DNA from: Moringa oleifera
Taxonomy: Eukaryota > Streptophyta > Magnoliopsida > Brassicales > Moringaceae
Reading direction: 5' to 3'
Assembly: GCA_021397835.1 (NCBI GenBank)
Contig: JAJFZO010000152.1
Location: forward strand, 170,001-234,000
DNA: 64,000 nucleotides
The notes under the pieces were generated by a model that was not told the DNA's origin, made no database searches, and was given only the letters and a program-made list of their open reading frames with translations. This document shows, one piece after another, positions 45,637 to 57,800 of this stretch. Position 1 is the first letter of the stretch. Every line of letters starts with the position of its first letter. Both the position numbers and the translations under genes were made by a program.

Positions 45637-45840
45637 TTACACTTTATTGCACTTCGTGCTACAAATTTTTGATAATAAAATCAATCTTTTTAGGCGAAAC
45701 AGAGGATATCTCGATCGAGAGAGAGAATGGAGAAATCCCACATGGCCCAATATATCTAACAAGTAGCATTGTATGTCAATCCAAGGTGCATCTTCCTCTA
45801 CAGGACTTTGAAAAGGTACATTTGGAACACCAATAGGCAT
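45637..45840 (-). pseudogene. clpP: clpP exon 1 and start of intron 1 (plastid-derived)
   Basis: On the minus strand the first exon of plastid clpP reads MPIGVPNVPF, then EEDAPWIDI (45840-45770, 71 nt, the usual exon 1 length). It is followed by the 5' part of the group II intron (atgctacttgttagatata), whose first bases are changed from the consensus GTGCG to ATGCT. ClpP is the proteolytic subunit of the plastid Clp protease. No exon 2 or 3 follows. The adjoining 45480-45636 appears to be more intron or spacer. Confidence 0.88.
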
Positions 45841-46166
45841 TAAATGAAAGAAAAAAGAATTAAGGGCAACATAAAAAGGGTAAAAGAATAAGTTTGATTA
45901 TTTCTACATGTTAATAACATTCCTTTGATACTTCCAAAAGTCTTACTGCGTGTGTAGTTTGCTTATACTTAATCTTTACCAATTCCACTATAAATCATGT
46001 AAGAACTTGTTATAAGCAGATTTTTTAGAGTATTTCATCAATAGTGTTAGGTTAGAGTCTTCTTTTTTTTTTCTTTTGTTGACTCTGCACCAGTGATTTC
46101 ACTATTATTAATGAATAACAATGGAATAATTTCTTTATATTAATAGAAATAGGGGACATAATTCAC

Positions 46167-46256
46167 ATGGATATAATAAGTCTCACTTGGGCTGCTTTAA
46201 TGGTAGTCTTTACATTTTCCCTTTCACTTGTAGTATGAGGAAGAAGTGGACTCTAG
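46167..46256 (+). pseudogene. petN: petN (plastid-derived, one nonsense change)
   Basis: A full-length copy of petN, 29 codons plus TAG. The frame reads MDIISLTWAALMVVF, then TFSLSLVV, a TGA at 46236-46238 in place of the Trp codon, and GRSGL. PetN is a small membrane subunit of the cytochrome b6f complex. The single G-to-A change of TGG to TGA, plus two conservative changes near the start, fits decay in the nucleus. The downstream ggtactattaaatgag resembles the plastid petN-psbM spacer. Confidence 0.92.
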
Positions 46257-47018
46257 AGGTACTATTAAATGAGTTAAGAAATCAAACTGTATCAATTGTT
46301 TTCTAGATTGTTCTGCAAATCGTATTCTATCTGAAAATTTTTGTTTGATTTTTTGAATTAATTTTTTCTTGTTTGTGTTCTGTAAATAAAGAAAATCTTT
46401 TTTCTATTGAAAATGATTTTCTATTAAGTGTATCTATTATCTATTTAAATTCGTCACAATCAGTATTAAGAAGTATACTATAAATCTTATTTCTCGAAAC
46501 CCTTCCTATGTTATTTTTCATATAAGCTTGAGTTATGGTTGGTAGTGAAAGAAATTTTTTTATTTTTTCACGGTGGGGTCCGTGCAAGAACGGATCATAA
46601 ATTTTAGAAAAATATTCTTTTTATTACAAAATTGAGTCCTTTTTTGGAGTATATTAAGAATAAGAGATCCTTTGTCTAAAGCTTCAATTTAATTTAAAAA
46701 TTTGTTCTTCAAATTGCTCTCTTTTTGCTCATTGGTAAAATCTAATGATTATAGAATGGTACTTTTTCTCTTGTGAATAAAGGCATATTTTTTTGTATCA
46801 TTTTCCAAAAAGTTGACAAACTGAGTGGATATGTAAAAGATTTCCCAATGAATCCATTGCGTTGATTCTAAATCACGCACAAGATGGGCAGATGTCAAAG
46901 ATGCTGAATTGGTTTCTTTTTCTACTTTTGTTACTCTATTTTTGTCAATGCGGCTTATAATAATTGATCACTTAGTATTAGTAAAAAGGATCTTGAACTA
47001 AGAAATAAATTCTAAAAG

Positions 47019-47097
47019 CTAAAAAAAGGTATCTTGAGTAATTGCAATAATCGGATTCATTGATATTCCTGATACAATAGATGCTATCGCACATACA
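47019..47097 (-). pseudogene. ndhB: ndhB 3' end, copy 1 (plastid-derived)
   Basis: The minus strand ends [18 protein letters not shown], then TQDTFF and TAG, the C-terminus of the plastid NDH complex subunit B. It is a shorter copy of 47160-47275. The two lie in a tandem duplication with period about 130-140 bp that includes the downstream ttagtattactaaaag and ttgaactaagaaataaattct blocks. Confidence 0.82.
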
Positions 47098-47159
47098 ACA
47101 CTTAGTATTACTAAAAGGGATCTTGAACTAAGAAATAAATTCTAGAAGATAACTAGAAG

Positions 47160-47275
47160 CTAAAAAAAAGTATCCTGAGCAATTGCAATAATCGGATTCA
47201 TTGATATTCCTGATACAGTAGATGCTATCGCACATATAATCATACTCAATTCGATGGAATTGTTTGATTTTTAGG
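47160..47275 (-). pseudogene. ndhB: ndhB 3' end, copy 2 (plastid-derived)
   Basis: The minus strand reads [17 protein letters not shown], then [19 protein letters not shown] and TAG, matching the NdhB C-terminus. Upstream homology is lost near 47275. It differs from copy 1 by a few transitions, so the duplication is not very recent. Confidence 0.85.
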
Positions 47276-47370
47276 AGAAGAAGTTTCCACAGGGAATAAA
47301 TGGGAAGATCGAAAAATTGAAAGAAAAAAGAATTTTTTAGTTAGATGCATAGAAGTAGCTAAGCATTTAT

Positions 47371-47475
47371 GTTATGAAAAAGTACAAAAAAAAAAACTTT
47401 GAGATTACTGAATCACAGACAAAATAAATAAAATAAATATATAAAATAACAGGACCATCATAGTTTTTTTTTTTT
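47371..47475 (+). repeat. Direct repeat copy 2 (plastid-like spacer)
   Basis: The second copy of the 100 bp segment at 42938-43040, in the same orientation, 4.4 kb away. Confidence 0.75.
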
Positions 47476-47815
47476 TGAAACTCCCTTGAAAAAAAAAAAA
47501 GGTGCTAATTGGATCATTTATTGATCTGGGTCTATTAGAGTTCGTATCCGGTGAGAAATACTTTTAAAAAATCAAATACATACTTATGATGCTTTTACAA
47601 CATTGTACCTTCAAAATTGGGGGTTGTTATTTCCCGTTTTACTCTTAATCACTAGTGGGAGTGATTTTGAGATCAATATGATTGAATACTTGAAATGCAT
47701 GCAACAGCTTGATGCCAACTTAAACTCCTTTTTCCCGTTTAAAAAAAGAGAGGAAAAAATGAATGCTAATTCTAATCAAAGGTACAAGTTTCTTACAAGA
47801 TTACACTAATCTTTG

Positions 47816-48780
47816 CAAACGTAGTCTTTTTCATACATATGAATCTAAAATAGATGATGCAGATGCATTGAAAAACTTTTAAATTTGAAACTGAAATTGC
47901 TAGAAATGCACATAATGACTCAAAAGGATCTGGGAGGATCCTTTACAAAGAAAGTCCTGTTTTTCCTAAGAAAGGAAACTTGATTAAGTACAAACTCTTG
48001 AAAATTTCCAAAGACAAACAAGCCACTGGTAGAATCGCATTTTTGCACTTCGTTAATAATCTCAGATACTTTTAATTCAGATTATCTGCGATGGGATAAG
48101 GAAAAGGCTTAAGGGGCCAAAACGAAGATAACACCCCGTGCCCAGCAGATCGTGACTTCAGTTCAAAAATCACATTTCAAGGAGGAGCTGTCTTTGGTGG
48201 CATCCATAGCAAAACTTACTTTCTTCTTACTCTTATATACAAATTGAAATATATCTTGTTAAATAGATAACTTTTTCTGTTTAAAAATGCTATAAAAAAA
48301 ATCTACTTCACAGTGGATTAATCCATGAGGCCTTCCAGTTGAGGACACAAAAAAAAAAAAAAAAAAACTTTTTAATGCCTTTCGGAGAATTTAAACCTCG
48401 AACTTATTTTATAAACCAACGTTTTCTTACTGGTCAGTTGAACCAATCAAAATTATATGAAATCAATTTTTGAAATAAATGAAAAGAAAATCTACTCCGA
48501 AGCCAAGTAATAAATCTTAACAAGTAGACCAACACTTTACATGAACATCTTTTAACTGACAAATTACAAATCAACAAAAGATAATCTAATTCACTATTGC
48601 TTTAAGAAAGAGCTAAACCATACCCAACCCACTACACAATTTTTCCTTGATAACTCATGCCTCTTTAATTCTATGAAATACAGCCAGCTTACATATAAAC
48701 ACATTAAATTTTCTAATGATATCCTACGCCAGAAATCTTATTATTATTTTTTTTTTGTTTTACTCATTTGTCTTTTTTGC
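47816..48780. other. Intergenic, no gene seen
   Basis: AT-rich DNA between the plastid mosaic and the 3' end of the P450 gene, with poly-A tracts (for example near 48349-48367). I recognise no coding or RNA feature. Confidence 0.4.
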
Positions 48781-48835
48781 CATTGGCATCTCCACAGACA
48801 AATATATCTAGCGTGTAGTTAAATATGTCAGACAG

Positions 48836-51800
48836 CTACTGTGATGAAGAATGAGCAGCAGAAACTGCACCTTCCTGGCCAAGATCAGAGTTGACAGATG
48901 CATCTACCTTCAGTGCAGGGATCTCCAGTGTAGGTACAATCGGAGGTCTCATTCTTCCTGTAATGGTCATCTTTAATCCTTCCGTAGTGTGAATTGTTGC
49001 TCCAGTAGTCATCTCAACCTGCATAAAGGACAAGTTTTTCCAGCCTTACAAAATTTAGTATCTGACAAGTTCATTCACTACTCAAACAAACTACATTAGA
49101 CTAGAAAAATTTAGAGATGCTCAATGCGAAATCAATCAGTCACATAGTGGACCAGCTTCATGATGGGCTATGTTCTAATTACATTAATATTATTAAGTAC
49201 CGAGTCATGTCATGTCATTTGAAGCTGCACTTGTCAGCCAACTATAGAATAGTGATCAAGGTTCTACTAAATTACCTGACATTTTGCCTACTAACTAAAC
49301 AAGACATGGAGAGCTACAGTTGACTTACCGGAGGAGCTCCAAGAGCCATCTGGAAGTCAAATCGGCGAACAAGCATTGCAACTGCTACTACAGTCTGTAA
49401 ATTAAGTAATTACAATATTTGGTTAGGTAATACAGGTAAGAAACGCTTGTAATGACAACATCCAAGTATGTCATTCAATTCGTGCCCTACAGTAGAGTCC
49501 TAATTCCGGTCCTACAATAGGGTCCTATATCAATCCACCATTTGCTTATGAAAAGATTACCTCAAATGAAGCAAACATGTCTCCTATGCATTTTCGGGGC
49601 CCTCCACCAAAGGGCAAGTAACTGAAAAAACAACTAGCAGTATTATCGAAGTGAAAAAAGAAAAAAAAAACATAAAATATTAGAGACAAGACCATCTAAT
49701 TCCACCTCCAGTTGCATAGAATAGCCATGAGTATTTTAGTTTACAAACAATGAGTGACACTACTGTCTGTTCTAGCCATTATTGATTGCAAAAGCATGAA
49801 TTTGCCAAATTATAACAACTAAGAATTCACTCCACATATGCTGCTGTCAATGGTCTAATGCTTATTCGAAGAGGCCATTTTATTCTGAGGTTCACTGTCC
49901 CCTTCTGCTCTGATCTGGCAACATATGGCACCTGAGCTCAAAGCTAAGGTAAGATCTGATTAGATCTGATCAGTTCAAATTCCATAGATTCAGTAGATTC
50001 CTGATGCACAAGGCAAAAAGCTGGTTGAAGCCCCCAAATGGGAAGCTACCAAATGTGAACCTACCAAATGGCAATTAGTAGTCCTGCTGCTGGCTATTAT
50101 TCAAAAAGGAAATCCTAGATTAATGTTTGGCTTCCCAAAATGAAACCAAACAATCTCTGTAGACAACAATTTTGGCATTCCAGACAACAGGGTTGAAAAG
50201 TGAAAGGGTGCAGCTAAAGAACCTGATGAACAACATTGTCTCAATTGAAAAGAGCTCCTGATATCTTGTTTCTCTCATTTTCAACGATAAGATCACATGA
50301 CAAAGAATAATATATTAATCAAATTCATCTATAAAACTTACTCAGACACAAACAAACAACTGAAAAATCAAATTCCTCTTTCCCATTTATGCCGATTCCT
50401 CCTCCCCCTCTGCCCCAAGCCATCCACCCTTTTTGACCATTCCAAAGATATTTAAGTCCATACTACAACCTCTCATGTCTTGAGAACATGGACAGCTAAT
50501 TTCCTTATCCATTACAATATCTCTATCAAGCATCTTACTACCAGTAATCCCTCTTCAGAAGCCACAACCCTCCACTTCCCTAACCCTTCCAGGCTGATCC
50601 ATGAGAATCAAGAGCATGAAGTGCAAAGAATTGGACATCAATGGGAAAAACAGCTGTCAAGATGATGCAGTATGTTTCTTGTCCGGAAGGATAAATCAAA
50701 CATAGGAAGACTGGAATGAGAAGAGGAAGAATGAAGTACAATGAATTCATGGAATTCTATCACTTACATCAGCACAGGAAAATGACAACTGCACTCCTAT
50801 ATCTAATCAAAATAATAATAGAAATATGCATTCCTCCCTACATACTACCAAACTAAATAAGCTACACTCAGAAGAGGTGGAAATATGGGGATATCAAGGG
50901 GACTTCCACAAGTACTTTTAATTTTACTTGTTTCCTTTAGAATGTGCATAGAAAATTTTAGTTGCATTATAATCAAGATTGTGATGAGCTGGGTGATCAA
51001 GCCCAGAACTTCACAGCCAAGGCCTGAAAGAGCTCTGCCCGTCAGCTCTTTCAGCAAAAGGCTGAACTGGTCCAGCCAGGCATAAAAAGGGTCCACTGCC
51101 CAAGCCACAGACTCGGCCATCCCACCTTATGTGGGCTGGCCATAAGGGCTCACCTTTTGACCCCTTATTTTTTACTTTCAACAATGAAAAAAAAAGAAAC
51201 TTAAGAAAAGAAAACATAAGTTAAACTAAAAACTAAAAGGTAGATTAAAGTTTTATTTTAAAACACTGAATGTTATTGATTAAAACATCATAACTAACAA
51301 TTACATAAAAATAAAAAAATTTTTATGAGGCCATCAAATCCTAAACAATGTACCAAAATAACTAAGCAGTCATGCACATAATACAACTAAGGAAAGGGCT
51401 CCCTACTGTAACAAGGATATATGTTGGTCCTATGCAACTTAACTTGTGATGGGCTTAGGGTATCCCCAGCTAACCAGCCAAACAACCCAGAAGCATAAGT
51501 CCACAAGAAAAGTTGGGACACTTAAGCAACAAAAGGCACAAAAGTAAGTTACAGAAAAACACTTCCAACCTTTACTTCGCTAAATTCACAAAGGACTACA
51601 GTTAACCAACTAAGGTCTTTACCGCAGAACCAAGCTCTTTCTTGCTCTCTCCCCAACACACTGGGCTTGCCCATGCACTATTCACTCTGCCTCAATGTTG
51701 CACAAAGCCCCCAGCATCCCTATTTAATCATAAAAGAGAGTTACATTTTTGTGGCTCTCTCTAAAATTAAGCAAATTGTCATGCAGAACACCAACTATGT

Positions 51801-54800
51801 ACCAAGGTTGTATTGGTGAATCAAAATTATCTCAGTCAGCCATACATTGAGATTTTTAGTAGGAAAACTCTTTAAAGCACACATTCACAACCACCTTCCC
51901 TTAGTGTGAACACATGTCAATGCATTACCAAGCCAATCGTGCAATTGAGGGCACTCCCGTGTCCAGCTAGTGACCCAATCAGCCGTCACTTGTCTGTCAT
52001 GAAACACATTTCCATTTCCATGTTGATTCAGCCCAACCCCTAAGATTCACATTGTCAACAATACACCAACAATGGTTAGTCACTTGACTGACTCTCTTTG
52101 TGCATGTTGAGTCTCCAACCATTGCTTGCTAACCCCCTGCACACTAGACTTCCTGCATATGCTGTGATGGCTCCATGCATCATGTGCTGACCCTCATGTT
52201 ATGCTGCTCTTGAGGGCACCAAGCTTGGCCGTCAAGCTTGGCACACTAGCACCTCCTACGCTGAGGAAGTGCCTTTACACCGTCCTCTTGCTGTGCACAT
52301 CAAGGCAACTGTCCATGACACATCCACCTTAGTCCTTGATGAGGCTAGCACTCTTGCCAAGCCCTCTGCAACATGCAACAAGGCTGGGGCCCTTCTAGGC
52401 CCATACCAGGCAACACTCTATTCACCCACTTTTGCATCACTCTACCTTGATGCTGCAGCACTACCGGTGCATGTCCACCTCAAATCTTGGCATGGTGCAA
52501 GACATGGCCTCGCTGCAGCTCTTACCACTGCTCAAAGGCCTGAACCTATCTAGTACTAACAATCTTACTGCAAATCCTCGCAATTGTAGTCACTTATTCT
52601 TGTATAATGGTACAAAGCTAAATTAATCACAAATTCAACTATTTAAAATCTCTAGAAACTATTGATAGAATAATCCAAATAGCAAAACACAATGAGCCAA
52701 CAACAAGACTATGAACCTCTTAGATGAACAATTATTTCTCTAAAAAAGTAATCTCATGTGAACCAAAATTGACATATCACCTATCCAAACATGTTTGATA
52801 GCACGACAAACTTAAAACGATGCACCTTTATTTGCGTTAAATTGATTTTAGAATTTCGCAAAGCTAGAACTTCGTTAAAAATTTATAGTTTAGCTCAGAA
52901 CTAGCTTTTAACTTATTGAATTTCTGTTAGTTGCCAGCTGTAAGAAGATAATGACAAATTAACAACTAACAAATGTAAAATAAAGTTAATTGATGCTACA
53001 AGCATCATCGTACCAAAAATTCTGGTTTGTCTCATTTGGATTTGGACCATCTAGAGGCCATCTTTCAGGATTAAACTTATCAGCATCATCCCAAAGATGT
53101 GGACTACGATGTAGATTCCAGATGGAGATAAAAATATCTTCACCCCTGCAATAAAGAGATAGAACAACTTTAAGGTTTTGCACAGATTGCAACTATTATT
53201 GCTACTATATCACAGCACTGAAAAAAGCTTGAGAGAGATCAAAAAAAAAAAATGTACAAAGCAGAGCTGCTCATATCATCAAAAAATGTAACAAAAGGAC
53301 ACAGAATAACCAGCAGATAAGGTTTGGGGATAAGGAAAGTTTTGAATTAAGATGTTTGGATTACTAGATATTTAGTTTGAATAGAAAACTCGATTTGAAT
53401 GTCCAAGATGATAAAGGGACACGATACCAAGAGATAGTAAAATATAAAATAGAAGAGAAGGGAAAGAAAAAGGGAGGAAGACTGAAAACCACATAAGCCA
53501 ATAGTCTTTTGGTTCTTTCTTCTTTTGGTCAGAACCATAAAAACCTAGAATCAAGAAGTAACCGCGTAAAACACCGACACAAAACAAGATAATTTCAATC
53601 ATAGAATGAAGAAGATGGTGCCAAGAATTATGCCAGGTGTTACGAACTTAAATTATTAAAGTAAAATAGCAGGCTGACCAGTGAATAACTTGAACTAAAG
53701 CAAATGCTCGTGTACGTGAGGAACAAGGTTTCACTGAAACCACCATAATAGATTTAGTAATGACTAATGAGATTCATTGAATAATTGCAGCTATTGTAAC
53801 AAGCAAACTTCCAGCCAAAGCAGAGGATGCACTTCTATGACTTGGCAGTGGAGGAATTGCAAACTAGTTAGTATGCCTTAGAATACCAAAATGGAGGAAC
53901 AGGAAAAGATTATGGAAACTAGTAAAATCCAGGGTGCTGCTCCATCGTTTCTACCCCTGATCTTGCCAGAACAACAGTAACAACCATAAAGGTAATTTCA
54001 CATTAACTAGGGTTGTCCAGATATACCATTCACAATGTTTAGGTAAGAATTTCACAATGGAAAAGTCAAACAGAAAGGAGACATAATATATTATTTCTTG
54101 GTTTGTTCCCATTCTTCTGACATAATCACTATGCATGATCACTGCTCAGAAAGGAGACCAGAATTTACTAGTTCAGGTGGCAAAGAAAAGCATATTGTTC
54201 CATTCTACCTAACTGGCTTCCAGGCAAATAATAAGAACAGTCTCATCCACCAACATCATTTTGATGACTATTTTTGTTGATCAAGATATACATTTCAGAG
54301 ATACATTAATTCACTACTCATAGCTGGAGGTCTTTACTGGTGAATATCAGTATAAAGTCCAATTACTATCATTCTGCATATGGATTATTGACAACCATAT
54401 ACATTGACATAGGCTATTTTCCTTTCACTATTTCTAGTGAAATAAAACACACTCCACTCCATGTTCCGGAAAAGAAAATTATTGAGAACATTATATATTA
54501 ACTGTCAAGAAAGGACAGTACTATGGATTTACGAGACAGACCTATTTATAGGATACTTCCCAAGCACATCATCCTGAAGAGAGCGACGAATTAAGACAGG
54601 TGGTTGTGGATAGAGCCTAAGTGACTGCAGAGTGTTGGAGAAAATAAATCTCAAACCATAAATACAAAGTTTCACCTAAGCAGAATTTCAGACATATGAA
54701 ACTTAATTTTCTTGCCTCATTGATTACACGAGTTGTATACTTCAATTTTTTCATGTCTTCTATTGTTGGAAATCGATCTCCAAGAACAGAATCAACCTAA

Positions 54801-57800
54801 GAAAAATCATGTGATTAAAAAACAAAGGAAAACAAATTCAACAAGACCAGACTATGATAGCATATAAAGTTCAAAAGTAAGTCCAACATTTTGAAGAAAT
54901 GCACAATTTTGAAGTACCTCATCTTGGAGCTTTGCCATGACGCTAGGTTCCTGCAGCAACCACAAAATTAAAAATAGTCATAACCTCAAGCAAGGAGCCA
55001 TTCAAATATGATCAATTGTCCAAAATAGTTTACTTATTCCCAAGAACATGAGGTCATAGCGAAGAATAATCTACCCATTTACTTTTACATCATAGTGTTT
55101 ATGTGCTGCAGCTCACCATACATTAAAACAGAACTCTATGGCTGATCATGTCTAGTTGAAATCATTTGTGCACATGAAGAAGTAAAAGAGATGCAGACTA
55201 GAATTGCAAAATCTTGAAAAATGAACTCCAATTTTTGCTGAATCTATTAAACAGTTTGTTACCTTCGACAGAAGATAGAAGGTCCATGTCAAAACTGCTG
55301 CTGATGTTTCATGCCCTGCTATAAGCATGGTCATCAAATCATCACGGAGTTGCTTGCTGGAGACCTGTAAAAAATTGTACAAAAATCTTCTATGATTTGA
55401 GCTAGAAAAAGGACCTCTCATAACTAATAAGACATACATCATCTCCTGATGCCAAGAGGAAGTGGAGTATGCTTGGATCTTGTTCATTCATGTATTCATC
55501 ATTAAACTGCAACTCCTCTTCATCTACCATTCTCTGCAAGATCACAATTTACATAATAAAAATGAAAGAATACAAAAGAAGTGAAACAAATTAGCGGTCA
55601 AGTACCATAAACCGACAATAAAGTAACCAACATTTTGTTGTACATCCAATTCAGTCAATGATATGACCCAAATGAAGTATGTGAAACAAACAAATAAAAG
55701 ATAAAACCCAGTTAAGCCACTCAAAAAATTAAAAGAGAAGGTGCTGAAATATTATTACACTATAAAACTCTCTTGCTTCAAGTAACATGGATGATTGACC
55801 ACCAATTTTCATATAGATCCACTGTATCCAATAAATATATCAATAAACAAATTAAAAAAAAATCGAATAAATAATAATAGTCCCTCATAAGTTCAATAGC
55901 AAAACTTTTCTACAGTTCTCCCAGCAGAATCAGCACTTTTAAAAAATAACAATAGTAATAATAAAGGCAATAACTACCACATATTGAAATTTATGAAGGA
56001 GTCGCTGTCTAAAACTATTAAGGAAAACAAAAGACACTGAAAAATGATTCCAGTGAGGCAGATTTATGGTCTTTAGACAACATTCAACTACATGTTTCTC
56101 AAACTAACACGCTAAATTTGACCTAACTTGAACTGATTATGCGTGGCTTGCCACAACTATATGGGATTCAATAGCATTTGTGTAGCTCAAACAATTCCAG
56201 CTTTACCTTGCATATTGCAATCAAATTGTCAAGTGTTTCATTGATCAGTTTGAGGGCAGCAGTAACTTTCTTTTGCCTTGGTGAAATGTCTTTCCAAATC
56301 GGGATTTCCCAGACTGGAATAGGTGAAACACTTCGATCTTCAGCTTCCCTTAAAACAGTGTAAACAGCCTGCTCATTAACCAAAATATTAGAAGTAAGTA
56401 CCTCTTCTGATGAATTGACCATGAAGCTAATCAAAAGTAGAACAAAAACTGTCAAAAGACAATTAGATAGAAAGAAAATTCAGCACCTCAACTATACCAG
56501 TATCATTTGTTAATGAATCAAAATCATAATTGAAGACTGCCTTGCCAATGATATCCAAAGTCAAACGGGAGAAAAGTGACTCCATTTCTACATCTTCCCC
56601 ATCAGATGCAGCAGTATCTAGCTTCTTGCAAAGCCTATCTGTGGCTTGTCCAAACAAGTTGATCATTGCTGATACATACTAGACAAGAAAATAGAGAAAA
56701 GAATCAACAGGAAAAGAGGTCAATAAGAATCTATCAAGCAGGGAATGTCAGGCATGTTTTATTGAAGGCATTTTTCTTTGCCCTTCCTGGTATATTCTAG
56801 GCTTGAGCTATAACACGGTCTATGCCTCCAGTAGCCAGTGCCTTCCAGTAATTTCAGACACAAACAGCACTTTCTTTATTTAATCCCTGCACTCAATATT
56901 TTTTTATTGACTACAACAATAAAAGAAAAAACTAAACAGATCTTTAATTATTAAGCAGTTTTCTGTTTCTAACAATGTGTTTCCCTCTTCAAACAGCACA
57001 AGCTAAAGTTTTACATAATTTAAATGACCAACTCAGTAATGGATACCAATGATTTGTATAAATGGCTCTGTACATTCATTTTTGTTTTCTTTTTCTTGAT
57101 GATCAATCATGGATTCATGGTTGGTTTTATTTCCAACAATTAGCAAACATTTTTAAGTACTACCTAACATAATATGTGCATTGCATGCAAGCAACTATTT
57201 TATTGTCTTGTTTTTCTATATATATATTTTTTTTCAAAATTAAATTATTAAAAAAACTAGAATGAATCAATTTTTATGAGAAAGAAAATATAGGCTATCT
57301 CTACAAGGAAACTATAATATCAACTAGTCCAATCAAAATCTAATTTGTCAATGAATATAGCATGTCCACCAATATCTAATTGAGCATGTAAACAAGTAAT
57401 AAAGAACTAATATCTTAAAATTTAATCATTTCCAATCTTTACTTTTCTATTAATATTATGGATCAGTTTATGTTTCAGATCTCTGTTTGCTATCACTAGT
57501 TATATTAGTTAACAAAACAATATTCTCTTTTTCCCATTGCTCACATATTCTATCCATCAATATTATCTTCTACTTCTTGAATGATATAAATCATACAAAA
57601 TACTTCCATGAAGATTGCAGTTGCAGTTTCAACAATAATTGTAGATATTGTAACATCAATTAACCCACTGTGTATGCTTCGATGCAGTAATCTTTTATGT
57701 TTGTACATACTACTCCATTAGCATAAAGTATCAGTTACCTTTTGACCAATATCTTTCAGTTTTTCACTGCATCATGAACTTTATAAATCAAATCCTAATT

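Larger units (their letters stand above)
42591..47815. other. Nuclear insertion of shuffled plastid DNA (NUPT-like mosaic)
   Basis: A stretch of about 5 kb that contains at least seven recognisable plastid gene fragments from the LSC, the inverted repeat and the IR/SSC border, on both strands, in an order unlike a plastid genome. The genes carry stops and frameshifts. The flanks are nuclear (rDNA spacer and a nuclear P450 gene with introns), so this is plastid DNA in the nucleus. The parts between the named fragments are AT-rich and probably also plastid spacer DNA, but I cannot place most of them. Confidence 0.88.

Noticed and set aside
42591..47815. Mitochondrial origin or intact organelle contig
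   Set aside because: All recognised fragments are plastid genes, all broken and out of plastid order, and both flanks are nuclear. Transfer by way of the mitochondrion cannot be fully excluded but nothing supports it.
42591..47815. tRNA genes in the plastid mosaic
   Set aside because: I looked for plastid tRNA sequences near the petN, ycf2 and ndhB fragments and could not identify any with a complete cloverleaf.
50950..51220. GC-richer patch in intron 13 considered as a SINE or miniature element
   Set aside because: Words such as ctcagc-type and gctctttcag recur, but I could not define ends, a poly-A tail or a target duplication.
52269..52553. Plus-strand open frame of 94 codons inside CYP97A intron 13
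   Set aside because: It has no recognisable domain and lies within the GC-richer repeat-like insertion. Most likely chance.
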